Shown here piece after piece: positions 46,443 through 56,052 of a stretch of DNA of 64,000 nt (positions are counted from its first letter, which is position 1; each line of letters begins with the position of its first letter). This DNA comes from Polynucleobacter sp. GTDB lineage: Bacteria; Pseudomonadota; Gammaproteobacteria; Burkholderiales; Burkholderiaceae. Location: assembly GCA_016462905.1 (NCBI GenBank), contig JAEMSI010000001.1, positions 82,800 to 146,799 on the forward strand, given 5' to 3'. The translations under genes were made by a program, and so were the position numbers. Below the pieces are notes generated by a model, which saw only the letters and a program-made list of their open reading frames with translations, ran no database searches and had not been told where the DNA came from.

Positions 46443-47423
46443 TTAGCTATCAAGAGTAATTTTCGAATCCTTAATCACTGTGCCCCATTTTTTTAAGTCG
46501 GCCTGAATTAGACTTAGTAATTCACTGGGGGTTCTAGGTTCAATTTCATCATTGCCCAATTTTTCTAACTCTTTGGCGACCGCAGGATCAGAAACAACTT
46601 GTTTGAGTTCGCTTTGCAGTCTTGATGCAATTGGGGACGGCAACTTGGCGGGGCCCACCATCATGAAACGTAAGACCGCTTCATACCCTTTGACCCCCTG
46701 CTCGGCTATGGTGGGAACATTGGGCAAGGCGCTTGATCTCGCAGTGGTAGTAACACCCAAGGCCTTTGCCTTGCCTGCGGCAATCATTGGCAACGCAGGT
46801 CCAATAGTGGCAAACATGATCGGAATTTGACCGCCAACTAAATCAACTAGTGCTGGGCCTGCTCCCCGGTAAGGAATATGAACTACAAAAGTACCTGTTC
46901 TGGCTTTAAATAATTCACCGGCAAGGTGGTGAACTGATCCTACGCCTGAGCTAGCATAACTATATTGGCCAGGCTTCGATTTTAAAAGGGCTACCAATTC
47001 AGGAATGTTTTTTGCATTGACGCTAGGGTTGACCAACAGCACTAATCCAGTCGAGCAAACATACGAAAGCGGTGTGAAATCAGTCAGGGGATCGTAAGAT
47101 ACCTTTCTTAAATTAGGCATGATACAAAGTGGTCCAGTATCGGTTAAGCCGATGGTGTATCCATCTGGATTACTTCTCGCAACAAATTCTGCACCAACCG
47201 ATGCGCCTGCACCCGGTTTGTAATCAACCACCACAGACTGCTTTAGTTTTTGTTCAAGCGGACGATTCAGAATTCGAGCGGTTGCATCCGATGCCCCGCC
47301 CGTTGTATAGCCCAAAACTAATTTAATTGGTCGATCTGGCCAAGTTTGTGCTCGCAGCACAGGAGCGAACAATGCGGCTAATAAACCGCCTATCAACTTT
47401 AAAGTATTTCTCTTTTTCATCAT
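46443..47423 (-). CDS. Bug/TctC-family tripartite tricarboxylate transporter receptor
   Basis: 326 residues. Signal peptide ending APVLRAQ, then the hallmark start WPDRPIKLVLGYTTGGASDATARIL and later YSYASSGVGSVHHLAGELF, PYRGAGPALVDLVGGQIPIMF. It binds a carboxylate in the periplasm. Placed directly ahead of mdcA, it probably binds malonate or a related dicarboxylate. No TctA/TctB membrane partners are in the window. Confidence 0.92.
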   Translation of the reverse strand: MMKKRNTLKLIGGLLAALFAPVLRAQTWPDRPIKLVLGYTTGGASDATARILNRPLEQKLKQSVVVDYKPGAGASVGAEFVARSNPDGYTIGLTDTGPLCIMPNLRKVSYDPLTDFTPLSYVCSTGLVLLVNPSVNAKNIPELVALLKSKPGQYSYASSGVGSVHHLAGELFKARTGTFVVHIPYRGAGPALVDLVGGQIPIMFATIGPALPMIAAGKAKALGVTTTARSSALPNVPTIAEQGVKGYEAVLRFMMVGPAKLPSPIASRLQSELKQVVSDPAVAKELEKLGNDEIEPRTPSELLSLIQADLKKWGTVIKDSKITLDS

Positions 47424-47498
47424 CGCCCCGTTTTAATTGATGAATTCGGCTCTTTTACAAAACCCTCATATCGAATAGTACACAAACTTTCTACCGCT

Positions 47499-48365
47499 CT
47501 ATTCCTTTGTTCCAATCTCAGCTATTACAGGAGCATGATCCGATGGTTGCTCCCAAGAACGCGGTTTTTTATCCACCATACTACTTAAACAATCTCGCTT
47601 TAGCGATTCACTTAATAAAATATGATCAATCCGCATACCGGCATTGCGTCTAAAAGCCATCATGCGGTAATCCCACCAGCTATACGTTTTGGGTGCTTGT
47701 TCAAATAAACGAAACGAATCTGACAGGCCTAAATCCAAGAGTGCTTTAAATGCGTTGCGCTCTTCTGGCGAAACTAAGTTCTGCCCCACCCACGCAGCAG
47801 GATCATGCACATCCTCATCCGTCGGCGCAATATTAAAATCGCCCAATAATGCCAAACGTGGGTGTTGTTGTAACTCCGTACCCAACCAATCCTGCAAGGC
47901 CTTTAACCAATGCAGTTTATATACAAACTTATCGCTGGCAGGATCTTGTCCATTTGGAAAATAAGCTGATATCAGGCGCATCGGCTCAACCCCTTTAAAG
48001 CAAATAGTTGCTGCTAATACGCGTTGCTGTTCATCTTCAAACCCAGGAATATTGCGCGTGGGTTTCAAAAAAGCAGTTGCAGTATCACTCGCAATCGCCG
48101 CCAAAGCCGATTTACGCAAAATAATAGCAACGCCGTTATAGGTTTTTTGTCCAGCAGTTAAACTGATATAGCCTGCATTTTCAAATTCACGATGAGGATA
48201 CTTATCGTCCGTTATTTTTAATTCCTGTAAGCACAAGGCATCAATCGGTTTTTGCAAGGCTTCTTGCACTTGTAGCCATTGCAATACATGAGTAACACGA
48301 ACTTTAATCGAGTTCACATTCCAAGCTGCAATACGTATCGAATGGCTAGAGGACATAATCCCCAT
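47499..48365 (-). CDS. xth: Exodeoxyribonuclease III (AP endonuclease)
   Basis: 288 residues. EEP-family nuclease: IRIAAWNVNSIKVRVTHVLQWL, LCLQELKI with the metal Glu, GVAIILRK, LLGDFNIAPTDEDVHDP, YSWWDYRMMAFRRNAGMRIDHILLS and the C-terminal PSDHAPVIAEI His. It repairs abasic sites and trims 3' blocks. The start may be Met1 (48365) or Met4. It follows ntrC by 26 bp. Confidence 0.95.
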   Translation of the reverse strand: MGIMSSSHSIRIAAWNVNSIKVRVTHVLQWLQVQEALQKPIDALCLQELKITDDKYPHREFENAGYISLTAGQKTYNGVAIILRKSALAAIASDTATAFLKPTRNIPGFEDEQQRVLAATICFKGVEPMRLISAYFPNGQDPASDKFVYKLHWLKALQDWLGTELQQHPRLALLGDFNIAPTDEDVHDPAAWVGQNLVSPEERNAFKALLDLGLSDSFRLFEQAPKTYSWWDYRMMAFRRNAGMRIDHILLSESLKRDCLSSMVDKKPRSWEQPSDHAPVIAEIGTKE

Positions 48366-48391
48366 TGTAGACAGAAGTGAATCGGTCGAGC

Positions 48392-49864
48392 TTAGTCTTC
48401 GATTTGCAGTTCTTGTAATTTTCGGGTAATCGTATTTCGTCCGATACCCAAGCGCGTAGCTGCCTCTACTTTTCTACCTCGAGTGACCTGCAGGGCGGCA
48501 CGTAATACCGATTTTTCAAAACGCTCCAACAATTCATCAAATACATGCTCTCGATTATCTTGTAATAGTTTTACGGCTTCGCGATTTAAAGTGCCTTCCC
48601 AGTCCAGATTGGCATTTCGTGTCGAACTAATCAAGGCACCATTCAGTTCACTGGAATGAACAGCACTATCTTCCAAATGAGCAGTCTCGAGCGATCCCGC
48701 CATACGATTCAAATCTTCAGGCAAATCATGAATGCCCACTTCGGTGGACGGAGACATGACCGTCATCCAATGGCAGAGATTTTCTAGCTGACGCACATTA
48801 CCGGGAAAAGGCATCTTACTAATTACTTTGAGGGCTTCATCTGATAAACGTTTTGCCTCAACCCCCAATGATTTAGCACTAGACAGCATAAAATGCCGTG
48901 CTAAGGTGGGGATATCCTCAGCACGTTCGCGCAATGCAGGCAAACGCAAACGAATCACGTTCAAACGATGTAATAAATCTTCGCGGAATAAACCAGACGC
49001 GACACGCGCCTCTAAATTTTGATGAGTAGCTGCAATCACTCGCACATTGGAGCGAATTGGTTCGTGACCGCCAACCCGATAAAAATGGCCATCAGACAAC
49101 ACTCGTAATAAACGGGTTTGTAAATCAAAAGGCATATCACCAATTTCATCTAAAAATAAAGTGCCACCATCGGCCTGTTCAAAACGACCGCGACGCAAAG
49201 TTTGAGCACCTGTGAATGAACCACGTTCATGACCAAATAATTCAGACTCCAATAAGTCTTTGGGGATTGCTGCAGTATTTAGCGCAATAAAAGGTCCTTT
49301 AGCGCGTGGGCTATGGCGATGTAAGGCCTGAGCAACTAGCTCTTTACCGGTACCCGACTCTCCTGTAATTAAAACGGTTACCAACGATTGCGATAAACGT
49401 CCAATCGCGCGAAATACTTCTTGCATCGCTGGCGCTTGGCCAATAATTTCAGGGCTAGCTTGTAATAATCCCAAGGTTTCCTTGGGGCTACCGCTTGCTT
49501 TATTTTCACTCGCAGCGCGTTGAATTAACTCAACCGCTTTATCGACATCAAAGGGTTTGGTTAAATATTCAAAGGCCCCGCCCTGAAAAGACGATACCGC
49601 CGAATCCAAATCCGAATAGGCAGTCATAATAATGACGGGTAAATTAGGATGACTTGCTTTGACATGCTGCAATAAATCGATTCCATTGCCACGTGGCATA
49701 CGAATGTCAGAAATCAAAACTTGAGGCGATTCCTTTTCTAATGCATTGAGTACATCGTTCGGATTGGTAAAGCTCCGATGCGCAATCTTCTCGCGCGTTA
49801 AGGCCTTCTCTAGAACCCAGCGAATCGACTGATCGTCGTCAACAATCCAAACTGGTTTCATCAT
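48392..49864 (-). CDS. ntrC: Nitrogen regulation response regulator NtrC
   Basis: 490 residues. Receiver (Asp53 in [16 protein letters not shown]), sigma-54-type AAA+ domain ([58 protein letters not shown]) and a C-terminal Fis-type helix ([29 protein letters not shown]). The sigma-54-contacting loop reads GSFTGA, a conservative variant of GAFTGA. It activates glutamine synthetase and other nitrogen genes. The ATG overlaps the ntrB stop by 4 bp. Confidence 0.96.
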   Translation of the reverse strand: MMKPVWIVDDDQSIRWVLEKALTREKIAHRSFTNPNDVLNALEKESPQVLISDIRMPRGNGIDLLQHVKASHPNLPVIIMTAYSDLDSAVSSFQGGAFEYLTKPFDVDKAVELIQRAASENKASGSPKETLGLLQASPEIIGQAPAMQEVFRAIGRLSQSLVTVLITGESGTGKELVAQALHRHSPRAKGPFIALNTAAIPKDLLESELFGHERGSFTGAQTLRRGRFEQADGGTLFLDEIGDMPFDLQTRLLRVLSDGHFYRVGGHEPIRSNVRVIAATHQNLEARVASGLFREDLLHRLNVIRLRLPALRERAEDIPTLARHFMLSSAKSLGVEAKRLSDEALKVISKMPFPGNVRQLENLCHWMTVMSPSTEVGIHDLPEDLNRMAGSLETAHLEDSAVHSSELNGALISSTRNANLDWEGTLNREAVKLLQDNREHVFDELLERFEKSVLRAALQVTRGRKVEAATRLGIGRNTITRKLQELQIED

Positions 49865-51012
49865 GCCGCCATCTCCTGTTTCCGATATGGAATTTGTATA
49901 TGAAAGTCGGTAACCCCAGGTCGACTATCGCAGGCAATAAAACCTTGATGCTGCTGAACAAAAGTTTGGGCCAAAGTCAGACCTAAACCACTGCCACCAT
50001 CTCTTCCCGAAACCAAAGGGAAGAAAATGCGCTCACGAATATCACTGGGTATTCCCGGACCGTTATCAATCACATGCAAATCTAATGCCAATCGATGCCG
50101 TTGCTTAGCGATTGTGACTGAGCGAGCCACTCGCGTCTTGAGTTCAATCACCGCGGTATCTGCCCTCATTTCTTCAGAAAGAGCTTGAGCAGCGTTATGA
50201 ACGATATTCAAAACGGCTTGAATTAACTGCTCCTTGTCCCCTAAAAACTCGGGTAAGCTGGTATCGTAATTACGAATAATCTTCAGCCCTTTTGGAAACT
50301 CAGCTAAAACTAGACTACGAATCCGCTCCAAAACTTCATGAATATTCATTAATTCCATGGTGTGTGCCTTGCGATGCGGCGCCAATAAGCGATCGACCAA
50401 GGTTTGCAAGCGATCCGATTCTTTAATAATCACTTGGGTGTATTCGCGTAAGCCTTTTTCAGGAAGCTCAAATTCTAGCAATTGGGCTGCGCCCCGAATT
50501 CCGCCCAGTGGATTTTTAATTTCATGAGCTAAATTACGCATGAGTTGTTTATTTGCCTCTACTTGTTGAGAAACCCGTTCATCGCGCTCACTTCGCAATT
50601 GCTGATCAATCGGAAACCACTCCATCACTAAATAAGTCGGGTCTTCCAACATCGAGATCACCACATGAGCTGATATCGGCTCGCGGCTAATACTAGTAGG
50701 GGTGGCATGCAGAACTAATTCTTGACGTTGCGTAGCGACATTGCCTGCATAAACCCCGTCAATCATGTCATTGAGTTTTTTACTGTCGCCAAATAAATCG
50801 TAGAGGGTTGTCCTCTGCAAAGTCTTACGCGATAAATCAAGTGCGACCTCGGCAGCGGGGTTAGCATAAATTAAGTCTTTGCTGGCGCCCAAGAAAACAA
50901 TCACCGCATTCGGCAATTGGTCTAGCAAACCAGAAACAAAAGGGGCAGCCGATGGCTTACCAGCAGCTGCCCTTGTGCTTAAGTTGCGCAACATGACTGC
51001 GCTTTCACTCAC
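49861..51012 (-). CDS. ntrB: Nitrogen regulation sensor kinase NtrB
   Basis: 383 residues, soluble. N-terminal PAS (LLDQLPNAVIVFLGASKDLIYANPAAEVALDLSRKTLQR), phosphoacceptor His in LMRNLAHEIKNPLGGIRGAAQLLE and the ATPase boxes VLNIVHNAAQAL, LHVIDNGPGIPSDIRERIFFPLVSGRDGGSGLGLTLAQ. It phosphorylates NtrC under PII control. It is 31 bp downstream of glnA. Confidence 0.95.
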   Translation of the reverse strand: MSESAVMLRNLSTRAAAGKPSAAPFVSGLLDQLPNAVIVFLGASKDLIYANPAAEVALDLSRKTLQRTTLYDLFGDSKKLNDMIDGVYAGNVATQRQELVLHATPTSISREPISAHVVISMLEDPTYLVMEWFPIDQQLRSERDERVSQQVEANKQLMRNLAHEIKNPLGGIRGAAQLLEFELPEKGLREYTQVIIKESDRLQTLVDRLLAPHRKAHTMELMNIHEVLERIRSLVLAEFPKGLKIIRNYDTSLPEFLGDKEQLIQAVLNIVHNAAQALSEEMRADTAVIELKTRVARSVTIAKQRHRLALDLHVIDNGPGIPSDIRERIFFPLVSGRDGGSGLGLTLAQTFVQQHQGFIACDSRPGVTDFHIQIPYRKQEMAA

Positions 51013-51043
51013 TCAATATCTTTAAAAAGATGGATGGCGTGAA

Positions 51044-52459
51044 TTACAGCGAATAGTACATTTCAAACTCAACCGGATGCGTTGTCATACGGAACTTGGT
51101 GACTTCTTCCATCTTCAAGTCAATATATGCATCCAACATCGAGTTTGTAAACACACCGCCGCGAGTTAAAAACTCACGATCCTTATCGAGCGCCTCTAAA
51201 GCTTGATCTAAGCTATGGCATACGGTGGGGATCTTCGCATCTTCTTCTGGCGATAAATCATACAAATTCTTATCCGCTGCTTCGCCTGGATGAATCTTAT
51301 TCTGAACACCATCTAAACCAGCCATCAACAAGGCAGAGAATGCCAAGTATGGATTTGCTAGTGGATCAGGGAAGCGGGTTTCAATCCGACGTCCTTTGGG
51401 ATTAGGAACATATGGAATGCGAATTGAAGCAGAACGGTTGCGGGCAGAGTAAGCTAATTTGACTGGTGCCTCAAAGCCAGGAACCAAACGCTTATACGAG
51501 TTTGTGCCAGGATTGGTGATGGCATTTAAAGCACGTGCATGCTTAATAATGCCGCCGATGTAATACAAAGCAAACTCAGATAAACCGGCATACCCATTAC
51601 CGGCAAATAAATTCTCACCATTTTTCCAAACCGATTGGTGAACGTGCATACCAGAACCATTATCGCCAACAACGGGCTTTGGCATAAAAGTAGCGGTCTT
51701 GCCATAAGCATGCGCTACGTTTTGCACCACGTATTTTTGCCAAATGGTCCAATCAGCGCGCTGAACTAATGTGCTGAATTTAGTACCTAACTCATTTTGA
51801 CCTTGACCAGCCACTTCATGGTGATGTACTTCGACAGGAATTCCAAGTGATTCAAGAATCAAACACATTTCCGAACGCATATCTTGGAAGGAGTCTACTG
51901 GAGCAACTGGGAAGTAACCGCCCTTCTTGCCAGGACGATGGCCCGTATTACCACCTTCAATATCTAGACCAGAAGACCAAGGCGCTTCTTCTGAATGAAT
52001 CTTCACCGAGCAACCCTGCATATCGACATTCCACTGCACGCCGTCAAAAATAAAAAATTCAGGCTCTGGACCAAAGTAAGCAGCATCGCCCAAACCTGAA
52101 CTCTTTAAATAGGCTTCAGCGCGCTTGGCAATCGAACGGGGATCGCGGTCGTAACCCTTACCATCGGATGGCTCAATCACATCGCAGGTAATAACTAAAG
52201 TAGACTCTTCATAAAACGGGTCGACATACGCGGCGCTTGGATCTGGCATTAACAACATATCCGAAGCTTCAATGCCTTTCCAACCGGCAATCGAGGAACC
52301 GTCAAACGCATGACCGCTCTCAAATTTATCTTCATTAAAAGCTGAGATTGGCACCGAGACGTGCTGCTCTTTACCTTTAGTGTCTACGAAACGAAAGTCA
52401 ACGAATGTACATTCCTTCTCTTTCACCAACTTCATCACATCTGCAACGGTCTTGGTCAT
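51044..52459 (-). CDS. glnA: Glutamine synthetase type I
   Basis: 471 residues. ATP-dependent synthesis of glutamine from glutamate and ammonia. Motifs: [96 protein letters not shown] and the adenylylation tyrosine in [10 protein letters not shown] (around residue 399). First gene of glnA-ntrB-ntrC. Two NtrC-type sites lie upstream. Confidence 0.98.
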   Translation of the reverse strand: MTKTVADVMKLVKEKECTFVDFRFVDTKGKEQHVSVPISAFNEDKFESGHAFDGSSIAGWKGIEASDMLLMPDPSAAYVDPFYEESTLVITCDVIEPSDGKGYDRDPRSIAKRAEAYLKSSGLGDAAYFGPEPEFFIFDGVQWNVDMQGCSVKIHSEEAPWSSGLDIEGGNTGHRPGKKGGYFPVAPVDSFQDMRSEMCLILESLGIPVEVHHHEVAGQGQNELGTKFSTLVQRADWTIWQKYVVQNVAHAYGKTATFMPKPVVGDNGSGMHVHQSVWKNGENLFAGNGYAGLSEFALYYIGGIIKHARALNAITNPGTNSYKRLVPGFEAPVKLAYSARNRSASIRIPYVPNPKGRRIETRFPDPLANPYLAFSALLMAGLDGVQNKIHPGEAADKNLYDLSPEEDAKIPTVCHSLDQALEALDKDREFLTRGGVFTNSMLDAYIDLKMEEVTKFRMTTHPVEFEMYYSL

Positions 52460-52541
52460 GCAAATCTCCTATTGAAATAGTTCGACAATTACTACAATGG
52501 ATACAACTTTAATGAATCAAAATGGGGTATTTGTGTATTAT

Positions 52542-52558
52542 TGCACATAAATAGTGCA
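52542..52558. promoter_or_regulatory. NtrC-type binding site 1 upstream of glnA
   Basis: TGCAC-N7-GTGCA, an exact match to the symmetric NtrC enhancer form, extending to TTGCAC...GTGCAA. It lies about 83-99 bp upstream of the glnA ATG. Confidence 0.88.
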
Positions 52559-52572
52559 AAATAGATCAAATA

Positions 52573-52589
52573 TGCACTTATTTAGTGCA
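52573..52589. promoter_or_regulatory. NtrC-type binding site 2 upstream of glnA
   Basis: A second exact TGCAC-N7-GTGCA, 31 bp from the first centre to centre, about three helical turns, which suits side-by-side binding of two NtrC dimers. It abuts the end of the CinA-like gene. Confidence 0.88.
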
Positions 52590-52590
52590 A

Positions 52591-53409
52591 TTAAAGCTCG
52601 CAAGCCTCATAACCCAAGGCAATCACACCTTTCTTTAATGAATCAAACGCTTGGGGAATCAAAGGGGCCTCGCCTTTTACGCCCAACTCAATATGGCGTT
52701 TCGCATAAACTCCGCCACGGACTGGGTCGCCCACCGAAGGCAAACTAAATACTTTGCAACCAGGGTGTTGAAGTTGAATTTGCTCCATTAGCGGAGTTAA
52801 AACCGATTCAATGCCCAGCGGAACAATGCAACTCTTTTCAAGCCAATTCGTGCGATGAAATAAAGTGCTGTAATGCTGATCTAAGCACCACGCCATCATC
52901 GGAGCAGCCATCACAGGAAAACCTGGAACAAAATGATGCTCACGAATTCGAAAACCAGGAATCTGGTTGTAGGGATTGGGAATAATTTCACAGCCCACAG
53001 GAAACTCACCCATTTTGAAACGATGCTGATTATCAGGCTGATTCAGGTCCGCCTTAACAGGGTCGCCCTCCGCACTGGCAATAATTCGCGCTGTAATTAA
53101 TTGTTTGGCTTCGGGGTGCAAGGCAATTTCTAAACCCAAAGCTGTAGCGGCACACTGACGCGTGTAATCATCTGGAGTAGCGCCAATACCACCCGTTGAA
53201 AAAACCACATCGCCACTCGCAAAAGTATCTTGCAGCGTTTTCACAATTTGATCGGGATCATCGGCAACATAACGAGCCCATGACAAGGATAAACCTCGTT
53301 CACCCAGCAGCTCAATCAGTTTGCTGAGATGTTTATCTTGGCGACGTCCGGAAAGAATCTCGTCGCCAACCACAATTAAACCAAAACGCCGTTGCACATC
53401 AGGGACCAT
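52591..53409 (-). CDS. CinA-like molybdopterin-binding-domain protein
   Basis: The track starts at 53436 inside the EI24 gene. The ATG at 53409 (MVPDVQRRFGLIVVGDEIL) is preferred, giving 272 residues and an 11-bp overlap with the upstream gene. It has a MoCF-biosynthesis domain (GLIVVGDEILSGRRQDKHLSKLIELLGERGLSLSWARYVADDPDQIV and VVFSTGGIGATPDDYTRQCAA) like the N-terminal part of CinA. The C-terminal amidase domain of full CinA is absent. Possible roles are nicotinamide-nucleotide or ADP-ribose processing, not molybdenum itself. Confidence 0.88.
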   Translation of the reverse strand: MVPDVQRRFGLIVVGDEILSGRRQDKHLSKLIELLGERGLSLSWARYVADDPDQIVKTLQDTFASGDVVFSTGGIGATPDDYTRQCAATALGLEIALHPEAKQLITARIIASAEGDPVKADLNQPDNQHRFKMGEFPVGCEIIPNPYNQIPGFRIREHHFVPGFPVMAAPMMAWCLDQHYSTLFHRTNWLEKSCIVPLGIESVLTPLMEQIQLQHPGCKVFSLPSVGDPVRGGVYAKRHIELGVKGEAPLIPQAFDSLKKGVIALGYEACEL

Positions 53410-54250
53410 TCTCTTGAACCGCCTCCATATCAACAACTTGAGAAATAAGCTGAGACTGAGAACGCAAGTCTTTTAACGCATCTAATAAGTAATGCGTAAA
53501 CCACAAAGCCGCAAAAATAAAAATCAAGGAATAAACCCATAAAGCAATAAAAGAAACAAAGGGAAATAGTGCAATCGACAAGATCGATCCAGCCCAGAAA
53601 AAAGTCGGTACAGCGCCCATCATGCCCGTAACGATACCAATCACCAATAAATTCCAACGGTGTTTTTTAAGCAGATCAGCACGTTCCTCGGCGCTCGCAT
53701 GATGAGCCAAAACATCATACGACATTAAACGCATCGTTAGCCAACCCCACAACAAAGGCGGCAAAACTGCAAAAAATGGCGGTATCCACCAAATTGGCAA
53801 GGTGGCCATTAACAAAAATAAACACAATAAACAAGACCACAGGGTAAAGAAGAAGCTGCCCACAAAACTACCGCCCCGTTTATTGACTAATCCTTGATAT
53901 GGCGTTTGGCTCGCCACCACCTTCACTACCGCGGGTACCGATGAAAAGGCAATCACCACCAACAGAGTCATCATCACCAAGGGAATCAGCAGCATCATTA
54001 ACAAGATTGGCTTAGCCCATTCGCTCACGCCACTAAAGCCAATCCAAGCAAAACCGTTTTCTATTCCAGACAAGATCGTTGAGGTAATTGCAAAATTAGC
54101 CATCGCCGCTAAGGCAGGAACCCAAATAATCCAACCAATTAAACCCCAAAAGATAAGCACAATTAAAAAGGGTCGCAAGCTCAACCACAACATTCTGGGA
54201 TTCAATACACCCACGATTGACAGCGCTAAAGACCGCAAAATTAAACCCAT
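53399..54250 (-). CDS. EI24-domain (CysZ-like) membrane protein
   Basis: 283 residues with about 5-6 hydrophobic segments (LRPFLIVLIFWGLIGWIIWV, PILLMMLLIPLVMMTLLVVIAFS, FFFTLWSCLLCLFLLMATLPIWWIPPFFAVLPPLLWGWLTMRL). The EI24/CysZ family includes the E. coli sulfate importer CysZ, but this protein is only distantly similar, so the substrate is uncertain. Its 3' end overlaps the CinA-like gene. Confidence 0.8.
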   Translation of the reverse strand: MGLILRSLALSIVGVLNPRMLWLSLRPFLIVLIFWGLIGWIIWVPALAAMANFAITSTILSGIENGFAWIGFSGVSEWAKPILLMMLLIPLVMMTLLVVIAFSSVPAVVKVVASQTPYQGLVNKRGGSFVGSFFFTLWSCLLCLFLLMATLPIWWIPPFFAVLPPLLWGWLTMRLMSYDVLAHHASAEERADLLKKHRWNLLVIGIVTGMMGAVPTFFWAGSILSIALFPFVSFIALWVYSLIFIFAALWFTHYLLDALKDLRSQSQLISQVVDMEAVQENGP

Positions 54251-54295
54251 CGTTTTTTACCCCTTAATTTCATCTCAATCTAGGATCAAAATCCA

Positions 54296-55246
54296 TCACT
54301 TTAAAAAGGCTAAGAAAGAATGCCGCAAACCTTGCCATTGCTGCACCAATACCTGATTCGATACCTGTAAATCACGAACCCCAGTTGGATAAATCGTTTT
54401 CGAAAATACAGCCGTTTTAAAGAGCATATCCCACCATGGGAATAAGACCCCAAAATTACATCCACCCAATACTCCCGGCTTGCCTAAAGCCTCATGCCCA
54501 AAACCCACGGCATGGTGATAACGGTGGTACATCGGCGAAATGAGGAGGTATTTGGCCCAACCTAAATCAATTCGTAAATTAGCGTGTTGCCAACTCTGAA
54601 TTAAATGGCTCAAAACGACCAGATAAATAAATTGTCCGGGCGGGACACCAATCCATAAAGCAAATAATGAAAATACGGCAGCGCGCATTAAATCATCGAC
54701 TACATGATTGCGATCATCCGACCAGGCGGTCATTACCGTTTGACTATGATGCAAGGCATGCAATTGCCACCACCAGTTAAAACGATGCGATGCACGATGA
54801 TAAAAATAATCCAGTAAATCAAGTAATACCAAATAAATTAAAAAACTAACCCAAGGATTCGCGGTAACGTCCGGCCACCAAGTCTCAACATTAAATCGTT
54901 GAAAACGAAAGTCGTGCAAGTGAGACGATAAATAAAAAAAGAATCCTGAAAAACTTAAAAAGAAAAATCCATGAAATAAACCCAAGCGATGAATCAAGGT
55001 ATAAAAATAATCAGCCAGCATTGGCGGTGCAAATGTGCTCTGTTTTTCAGCGGGATTCCATTTTTCCCAGGGCCTAAATATCAAAACAATGATCAATAGC
55101 TGAAATAGACCCAATAAAAACCACTCGGTTCCATCAAACGCATCTTCAGCCATTGCCATCAAACCCAATTGATAAAGCAAAGGTTCTATGGCATTTGCAA
55201 AAAGCCATTCGTGCAAGGCGTCGTAACTTAAAAATAAATCATGCAT
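54296..55246 (-). CDS. Sterol desaturase/fatty acid hydroxylase family membrane protein
   Basis: 316 residues, about five membrane segments. The histidine boxes are HRASH, HALHHSQ and HRYHHAVGFGHE, as in the FA_hydroxylase family. The core reads YLVLLDLLDYFYHRASHRFNWWWQLHALHHSQTVMTAWSDDRNHVVDDLM. It probably oxidises a lipid at the inner membrane; the product is unknown. Not closely related to the one at 39.4 kb. Confidence 0.88.
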   Translation of the reverse strand: MHDLFLSYDALHEWLFANAIEPLLYQLGLMAMAEDAFDGTEWFLLGLFQLLIIVLIFRPWEKWNPAEKQSTFAPPMLADYFYTLIHRLGLFHGFFFLSFSGFFFYLSSHLHDFRFQRFNVETWWPDVTANPWVSFLIYLVLLDLLDYFYHRASHRFNWWWQLHALHHSQTVMTAWSDDRNHVVDDLMRAAVFSLFALWIGVPPGQFIYLVVLSHLIQSWQHANLRIDLGWAKYLLISPMYHRYHHAVGFGHEALGKPGVLGGCNFGVLFPWWDMLFKTAVFSKTIYPTGVRDLQVSNQVLVQQWQGLRHSFLAFLK

Positions 55247-55269
55247 AAACTAGATTGAGTATCCTTCCA

Positions 55270-56052
55270 TTATTGAGCAATCGCTGCAAAACAAAATCCT
55301 TGCCTCTTCCATTCTTGAATCAGTGGCTCTAATACTGCAGGAGCCCATGGATCTTGGCGCGACCATATGCCCAAATGAGCCATCGCGATATCGCCGTCCT
55401 TTAAATTCTTGCTAGCCCGTTCGAATAGTACCGCATTGGGGTGACGATTTGAATCAAGCTCGTCGCCCAAAAAACCAGCGCTTGACCAGCCGACATGGCG
55501 ATAACCACACTGCTCGCCCATGGCCGTTAATCGGGCTGATATCTTCCCACCCGAAGCCCTCCAAATCGGATCGAGTTTGCGCCCGGTCAATTCTTGAAAA
55601 CGCGTATCGACGCGTTTAATTTCAGCACAGAGTGTATTTGCATCATAGACAACAGTCTTACCCGCATTCTTACCAAACTGAGGTTTCATCAATACTTTAT
55701 CGTCTCCACTATCGGCAAGCCAGTAGACGTGGTCATAGGTATGGCTACCAAAACGATGGCCCTCGCGGACCCGCTCTTGCCAATAGCTCTGCCAACTAGT
55801 ATCTAAAGCAAAATCGCCGCGCTTGGTTTTTTCATTCGATAAAAAAAAGGTGGCTTGAATTTGATTTCGCTTTAGGACATCAGCAACCAACTGAGCTACT
55901 GCCATATTGCCCGTATCAAACGTTAAATAAGTCGTTTTTGTGCAGGTTTTATTTTTTGTGCTCAGTTCGCTTGCGTTACTAAACTGACATAGAAAAAAAA
56001 GTAGGCTAATAAACAAGCGGTAGCGATTCATTGCTGACCTAATACGATGCAT
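55270..56052 (-). CDS. Exported polysaccharide-deacetylase-like protein with a TFDTG motif
   Basis: The track begins at a TTG (56061). The ATG at 56052 overlaps the yncE-like stop as TAATG and is preferred, giving 260 residues. An internal Met at residue 8 opens a clear signal peptide (YRLFISLLFFLCQFSNA). It has an NodB-like fold with metal histidines 104 and 108 in GSHTYDH. The first motif is TFDTG instead of TFDDG, so the usual metal-binding Asp is Thr47. The catalytic Asp46 is kept. Activity may be changed or metal-free. Translationally coupled to the propeller gene. Confidence 0.82.
   Translation of the reverse strand: MHRIRSAMNRYRLFISLLFFLCQFSNASELSTKNKTCTKTTYLTFDTGNMAVAQLVADVLKRNQIQATFFLSNEKTKRGDFALDTSWQSYWQERVREGHRFGSHTYDHVYWLADSGDDKVLMKPQFGKNAGKTVVYDANTLCAEIKRVDTRFQELTGRKLDPIWRASGGKISARLTAMGEQCGYRHVGWSSAGFLGDELDSNRHPNAVLFERASKNLKDGDIAMAHLGIWSRQDPWAPAVLEPLIQEWKRQGFCFAAIAQ

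Noticed and set aside
52460-52541. Sigma-54 promoter for glnA
   Set aside because: No GG-N10-GC pair at the right place on the coding strand; I could not support one despite the NtrC sites.
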